NCBI GenBank assembly: GCA_037074705.1
Contig: CM073590.1
Location: forward strand, 131,769,600-131,833,599
Source of the DNA: Zhengitettix transpicula
Taxonomy: Eukaryota; Arthropoda; Insecta; Orthoptera; Tetrigidae
DNA: 64,000 nt
Reading direction: 5' to 3'
The position numbers were made by a program, and so were the translations under genes. Numbering within the stretch: the first letter of the stretch is position 1; each line of letters opens with the position of its first letter. Below, in pieces: positions 58,931 through 64,000 of the stretch. The notes beneath the pieces were generated by a model that saw only the letters and a program-made list of their open reading frames with translations, made no database searches and had not been told where the DNA came from.

Positions 58931-59279
58931 TATCACCTACGTTATTTCATCCCCCACGAAGAAAAGTAGAAGAGATAGTTTTATTATTGTGTGATTATGT
59001 TTTAAACTGTTATCCTGTTATACATTTCTGGAAGAGAATTATATGTCAGTTGATTATACTCAGAGAGTCAAAAGGTACATCAATAAACAAATTGATTGTG
59101 ACTGTATTATTTGCTATTAATTATTATCATAATAATTCCCTGTTTATAAATTTACATAAAGCTATAATTATAACAAAATAAAAGTAAACATTATCACAAA
59201 GATCAAATAATAACAATTAACATAAACCCACAGTCGAATTTTCTAACCATAACATAGTTAATAATTAAGGTAAAGATGT

Positions 59280-59661
59280 TTCCCACAAGCCGAGGCACCT
59301 CGGCCTGTTTTGAGAGGTGTATGTTCCGGGGTCACAGATCTTGCTAAGAATTGTTCGCTGTTCCCATTCGAACAGTCAGCTAGCTGCCTCCTAAATTGGG
59401 CGCGGCACGGAGAACGGAATGCTGCGTCCCCACAGCAAACCCCTCTCCGCAATCGGAAAGGCGTGGGACAAGTACCCAATCCCGACCTACCAGATGCAGG
59501 TTTTCTAGGGTTTTCCCTGCATTACTTTTAGGCGAATGCTGGGTAGGATCCTTAAACTATAGCCCGGGGGCCCTACTTTCCTCTACTCTTCCGCACCCCC
59601 CCCCCCTTTCAGATCCCTTGCTATGCTATTAAAGCCGAGTTGCCACCATGTGGATTACCTT
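59280..59661 (+). repeat. Repeat family X, 5'-truncated copy
   Basis: It starts within the family at GCACCTCGGCCTGTTTTGAG and runs to the shared 3' end GTGGATTACC. It has GTGTATGTTCCGGGGTC, GGTAGGATCCTTAAAC and a C-rich run near 59,600 in common with the full copies. It lies in direct orientation about 50 bases upstream of the next copy. Confidence 0.68.
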
Positions 59662-59707
59662 CATGTAGCCTATTACCCTTAAAAAAAAAAGAGACTGAAA
59701 AAGGAAG

Positions 59708-60238
59708 AAGCTGTCTGTGAGGGCTATTATCTCGCAGGCCGAACCTGTGAGGTATGTTCTCTCGTAGGCAAAACCTTGTAGGAGAGACGCAAGGGGCTAG
59801 CTTTAGGGATGCCTTTTCCTGTCTCCGTTTTTGAACTAAGGTTCCCACTAGGCACCTTGGCCTGATTTGAGAGGTGTATGTTACGGGGTCGCAGACCTTG
59901 GGCATACGGTAAGAATTGTTCGCTGGTCCCATTGGAACAGTCGGCCAGCTGCCTCATAAACTGGTCGAGGCACGGAGAAGGGAATGCTGCGTCCCCACAG
60001 CTAACCCCTATCCCGCTACCGGAAGAGCGTGGGACAAGTACCCAATGCCCGACCTACCTGATGCAGGTTTTCTAGTGTTTATCCTGCATTACTTTTAGGC
60101 GAATGCCGGGTAGGATCCTTAAACTATAGCCCGGGGGCCCTAGTTAACCCTCGGCTACCTTCCTCCACCTTTCCGCATACTCCCTTTCAAATTCCTTCCT
60201 ATGCTATTAAAGGGGAGTTGCCACCACGTGGATTACCC
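59708..60238 (+). repeat. Repeat family X, full-length copy
   Basis: It begins about GCTGTCTGTGAGGGCTATTA and ends CACGTGGATTACCCA. Its first 130 bases contain a doubled motif, TCTCGCAGGCCGAACCTGTG then TCTCGTAGGCAAAACCTTGT. The 3' half matches the copy at 59,280. Several overlapping short frames exist on both strands; none is recognised. Confidence 0.65.
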
Positions 60239-60900
60239 ATAAAAAATTGGTTTGGCAATATTTTTAATACGTTATAATTGTAGTTACATATCCTTCTTTC
60301 CGGTACTTAGAAAGGTAGCCTCTTTACCTTGTTGGTTTTTATTACGAGTTAGGTTTTTTTCTTAAAAAATTGTTTAATTACCACTCATGTGTTTTTATAA
60401 TATCTTAACCGCACACTTAAGATATTCAGATATTTTAAATTTAAAGCTTTCCCAAACAAACCGATACAGAGAGACAGAAAATTGAATCAACTTTATTGTC
60501 CAAAAATAATCCTATTCTGTCGTTAACATATTGACTAGTGACAGGGCTGATTTTTCTGCAAGTATACTACATATTACTTTTTCCTTGGGAATGAGTTACA
60601 TTGTCTTTTTTTTAAAAAAAACGTTTGTCCTTCCGGTGAGTATTCAGAGTGAACAAGTGCCACGATTGTCAAAGAAAACTGTTACAAACGCCTTGATTTT
60701 CCTGCACAACTGTCAAGCTTTTTTCGGCCTTCAGGATGAATAACGCTTCCATTGTGATTAATGTTCGCTTGTTTCTTGATCGTACACCCATTACTTATGC
60801 CAATTTATTACGGTGTTAAGAAACTCAGGATCACCTTTGACAATGTCCAACGTATAATTCGCGATGGAGCTGAATAGAAGATTTCTGGAGGCTAGAAAAA
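60239..60900. other. Non-genic spacer
   Basis: Nothing coding recognised. Confidence 0.35.
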
Positions 60901-60905
60901 CATCG

Positions 60906-60978
60906 ACCGGACCGGGAATCGATCCCGGGTATTCTGATTGGTTCACGGACGTTTTAACCGTTGAGCTATCCGAGTGGA
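60906..60978 (-). repeat. tRNA-derived SINE head
   Basis: On the minus strand GGATAGCTCAACGGTTAAAA contains an A-box-like TAGCTCAACGG. CCGGGATCGATTCCCGG forms a perfect T-arm with B-box sequence GGGATCGATTCCC (60,914-60,926). The anticodon arm does not fold and no acceptor stem closes, so this is a pol III promoter head of a SINE or a tRNA pseudogene, not a working tRNA gene. The SINE body and tail could extend on the minus strand to about 60,790. Confidence 0.65.
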
Positions 60979-61403
60979 CTCCAGGCCCGGCAGAAGATTT
61001 TTCCATCTATTATTATATATTAGGACCCCGGCTTCAGCTACAATTCACCATATCACTATACTCACGGCCTAATTTTAGGACTCAATGAAAGATGAATATA
61101 TTATTGTGATTAATGGCGCATTAGTTTAATTTTAAAAAAACAGAAAAAGTTTACATTCGATACTTAGCCATGTAGGCTATGAAATATGAATTTAAGGATC
61201 AGGATGGAAAAATATTTAAATAATATCCTAACACCGTAATTGTCAAACAGATAAATGTAACCCATTAGAAGAGCGTCAATACTGAACGATTAACATCCTT
61301 TGAAGTACAGATTTGTGTGGGAACAGCAGAAAACACAAACAAACATTCGTTCGTTTTTGCGGACTGCGGCCGTACACATCAACACCGCTCAAATATTCAG
61401 GAG
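60979..61403. other. Non-genic spacer
   Basis: Nothing coding recognised, ending in a TA tract. Confidence 0.35.
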
Positions 61404-61426
61404 TATATATATATATATATATATAT
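61404..61426. repeat. (TA)n microsatellite
   Basis: TA run directly before the next LTR-like element. Confidence 0.85.
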
Positions 61427-62308
61427 TGTATTAAACAACTGGACAGCTTTAATTAAATGAAGCAATTAACAACATTTATTAAGTTTTAAAAGAAATTTAT
61501 TATTGTTGATAAATTTTACAATGTACAAAACCTATTTTTCATGTCGAATTTCATTCATTTAAAACAAATACTTTAATTTTCATTTATTAATTCGTCGAAT
61601 CTCTTATCTCAGGGCCATAACTGGGTTTGATAATTAATACAAAATAAATGTATAAACTGACAATTAACAATTCAAAATATAAAAAATTAAATTAAAACAA
61701 TATGAAAAGAAGTGGAAAGAAAGCTGAATGAAATCTGACTATACCCTTTTAATTATCGTTTTCAAAATTAGTATAAAAGTTTTGTTACTTACGGACCGTC
61801 TGTCTGGTACCAGAACAATCAATTTTACATTGTTCAGACACTTTTAGATACTTTAATTTTAATATCAGGCCTTGGTTTTCACTGATTCTACACTTCACTT
61901 TAAAATTTGGCAAGATTGGCTGTATTTAGTTGACTGCTCCGCTCCACAATAATTTACCAATGTTCTCCTTCACGAAGATTTTGGAAAGTTCTATTCTGAC
62001 AAAACTGCTATTACTTTCCAATATTTACGATGCAATACTTCCGTGAATGTTTTATTTTGTATTAATTCACAACTTTAACTGGTAATACATTAACAACGTC
62101 TAGTCTCTGCTCAAGTTTTATTTGTTCTGTCCCTTGCAATGTTTTGCCGCCAACTGGTCTTTTTCCAAGCGCATACTCAGTTCGCTTGGCGCATTCTCCA
62201 TTGTTAAACAAAAGAAAAACCCGCCTTCATTGTCGCCTTTACGCATTCGTACCGTTATCAATTTAATTACATTAAAAACAATTAATGGCCTGTTTAATTG
62301 GCATTACA
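61427..62308 (-). mobile_element. LTR-like element, family 5 copy B
   Basis: It begins TGTATTAAACAACTGG and ends GGCATTACA on the plus strand. CTCAGGGCCATAACTGGG (about 61,610) and GAAATCTGAC (about 61,732) are complements of the family boxes and set the minus orientation. Its last bases are shared with 54,309. It is separated from the next element only by ATATAT. Confidence 0.62.
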
Positions 62309-62316
62309 ATATATAT

Positions 62317-63193
62317 TGTGGTAATTAAAAATATGTAATTATTTAATAAACAAAATTTTACGATTTTCATTATCGGTATATATAAGGATTGTCTACAAGA
62401 ATATGGAGCCTATAATGCTTGCTTGCTAAAGTTGCATTGTTGCACAGGCAGCACTGGGACGGACAGAACTTGAGATATTCAGAGTTGCGTGGACCATGAA
62501 GGCGAAACGTTGTGTTTTGAGGAGGATGTAATTCAGAGTTGCTTGGACCAGGAAGGCGAAAGGTGTTTTTTGTGGAGTCACTAATTCATAGTTCCTGGCA
62601 CCATATTTGAGCACGCATAATTAGGCAGCAGAGGCATCTTATATTAAAGTCCCGGGTTTTGGAATTACGAGTCGACAGTCTGAAGTATTTGTCTATTGTC
62701 ATATTTATGCAATTATCAAAGTTTTTTTAAAAAACGTTATCAACAGTTAAGAGCAAAAAATACTTTGGGTCTGAAAACTACAACCTTCATTACATTCAGT
62801 GAAATATGGCCTGTCTGTAATGTGTTTAACAAAACTCTACTGAGATCGAGGTCATACAAACAGATAAGGGTAAAGTAACAAAAAGAAATTAATTAATTGT
62901 GAACTTAATTTGTAAATATAATTATCGTCAGATTTCTTATTTCAATAATTATTAAGTTAAGAATTTTTCGCATTGTAAGTTTTTAATCGTCATTTTGTAA
63001 CATTCTTTATTGGATGCCCGATAGTCGGCCCTGAAATTAAGCCGTGGCACATTACCAACTTGTAAAAAAATTTCCATTGTGATAAGAATTTGTTTTTATT
63101 AAATTAACTTTGTTTTATATTTTGAATTCTTGTTTTCCATTTAAACTTTTAATATGTTCATTTATAATCTAAATTAATGATTTGATTATTACA
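62317..63193 (+). mobile_element. LTR-like element, family 2 copy B
   Basis: It begins TGTGGTAATTAAAAATATG and ends GATTATTACA. It has ATGGCCTGTC (about 62,806), GTCAGATTTC (62,927-62,936) and GCCCGATAGTCGGCCCTGA (about 63,016), matching the element at 3,504. A 33-base segment at 62,477 is repeated at 62,531. It is followed by three primer-binding-site-like sequences. Confidence 0.66.
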
Positions 63194-63196
63194 TTT

Positions 63197-63213
63197 TGTG
63201 CTCCAACGTGAGG
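63197..63213 (+). other. Primer-binding-site-like sequence, degenerate copy 1
   Basis: TGTGCTCCAACGTGAGG lies three bases after the LTR end and resembles the tRNA-Lys type site with several changes. Confidence 0.45.
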
Positions 63214-63305
63214 TTTATTTGAATTTAAAATCTACTTTTTATTTGATCATAGAAATTTGGCACCTCAATTGAATAATTAATCAAATTTTTTTGATCATTA
63301 CATTT

Positions 63306-63323
63306 TGGCGCCCAACGTGGGGC
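63306..63323 (+). other. Primer-binding site, tRNA-Lys(CUU) type
   Basis: TGGCGCCCAACGTGGGGC is, as far as I know, an exact complement of the 18 bases at the 3' end of animal tRNA-Lys(CUU). It follows a GATCATTACA segment like an LTR end. A third, partial copy, TTGGCACCTCAA, lies at about 63,257-63,268. Confidence 0.75.
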
Positions 63324-63358
63324 AAATTAAAATCAAATTGGTAAATTATTTGTGTTCA

Positions 63359-63383
63359 TATATATATATATATATATATATAT
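63359..63383. repeat. (TA)n microsatellite
   Basis: TA run between the family 2 and family 4 elements. Confidence 0.85.
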
Positions 63384-64000
63384 TGTAATATTAATTAGAG
63401 GCCATTAGAGTTTTGAAAATTGGAAATTTATGGTGGATTGTAATCGGCAAGAATATCAAAAGCAACAATACTCAGACAAGCCTACGTCGGCAACAAGCGT
63501 TCCTAAAACCGGAGTCTAACGGTGGGGGCAGTTGCGGGCAGATATCCATCCAGAAAGGTTGCAGGTTGAAATTGACAAAAAAAATAATTCGGACAGTAAT
63601 TCATCGAGTAAAAGTTTGGACAGAAATCCATCGAGTAAAGTTGCAGAAAAGTAACTTGATAAATCAAGCCGCAGTAAAAATTCAATAAGTAAAGAGACCG
63701 TCACGAATTTCACAGAGAAAGTTTTGGTAACAATCTGACTGACCATTAATTTAGAAGGAGTAGTCGTTCCAGTTGAGAGATACCAAAATTTTCGACAGTG
63801 TTTTGTAATCAATTTAAATTTAGTGAATTTATGGCCTGTTAAATGTGAAAAGTGTAAAGTGCGTCTGAGCCCAACACGTAAGCCTGGTACCAGCAGAGAT
63901 TGTGAGTAGAACGAAATTTAATAAAGTTTGTAAAAGTTAACTAAGGATCGAATCGTCAGATTTCGGTTTCACGTTTGTTTTATTGTTTAACTTTAATTTT
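63384..64000 (+). mobile_element. LTR-like element, family 4 copy B, cut by the window end
   Basis: It begins TGTAATATTAATTAGAGG after a TA tract. The CAATAAGTAAAGAGACCGTC segment and the CTGACTGACCATTAATTTAG segment match 37,170-37,250. It also has ATGGCCTGTT (63,831-63,840) and GTCAGATTTCGG (about 63,955). A short tandem motif, GGACAG.AAT.CATCGAGTAA, occurs at about 63,591 and 63,618. The 3' end is outside the window. Confidence 0.62.

Noticed and set aside
60906..60978. Functional tRNA gene
   Set aside because: A and B boxes are present, but anticodon and acceptor stems do not form, so a SINE head or pseudogene is the better call.

Overview
The window looks like a piece of a large, AT-rich, repeat-laden insect (at least arthropod) genome. 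Two spliced nuclear genes with GT-AG introns can be read. They sit in a sea of LTR retrotransposon remnants, foldback elements, a decayed Ty3/gypsy element, a non-LTR retrotransposon tail, a tRNA-derived SINE and TA microsatellites. The species cannot be told from the sequence alone; the repeat load would suit a large-genome insect lineage, and that is a guess.

Genes. On the minus strand, four exons between 30,565 and 22,967 encode the four-EF-hand calcium-sensing half of a SCaMC-type mitochondrial ATP-Mg/phosphate carrier (SLC25A23/24/25 family). The membrane carrier half was not found in the remaining 22.9 kb. On the plus strand, four exons between 39,729 and 43,293 encode a complete 153-residue BLOC1S4 (cappuccino) subunit of the BLOC-1 complex, followed by a polyadenylation signal. 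The two genes are divergent. The 9.2 kb between their start codons holds a gypsy element (about 31.79-35.46 kb) and two long LTR-like elements.

Repeats. (1) Ten or so LTR-like elements of about 0.8-1.15 kb lie against (TA)n tracts. They begin TGTA(A/G)TAA or a close variant, end in the inverted form, and fall by eye into five families with two copies each: 18/14,286; 3,504/62,317; 4,526/35,645; 36,834/63,384; 53,364/61,427. Several are followed by a tRNA-Lys(CUU)-type primer-binding site. They share internal boxes even between families. (2) A 962-bp foldback element (15,958-16,919) with arms of about 450 bp has three further partial or interrupted copies at 17.5, 19.5-21.4 and 58.5 kb. (3) Smaller palindromic elements occur at 3.2, 8.9 and 50.3 kb; relatives of the last two lie at 26.8 kb (in an intron) and 2.1 kb. 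(4) A 0.4-0.5 kb repeat with shared 3' end and variable 5' end occurs at 11.3, 59.3 and 59.7 kb. (5) Dispersed copies of a repeat with a CGGGT hairpin core lie at 10.0, 22.5, 28.4 and 29.5 kb.

Layout. 1-5.7 kb: three LTR-like elements. 5.7-14 kb: mostly featureless, with small repeats. 14-15.2 kb: LTR. 15.9-21.4 kb: foldback cluster. 22.9-30.6 kb: SCaMC exons. 31.8-37.7 kb: gypsy plus two LTRs. 39.7-43.3 kb: BLOC1S4. 44.4-45.1 kb: non-LTR retrotransposon tail. 45-53 kb: mostly featureless. 53.4-64 kb: LTRs, the composite inverted repeat, the foldback left arm, the 59 kb repeats, the SINE and a chain of three LTRs. No rRNA, CRISPR array or bacterial feature is present.
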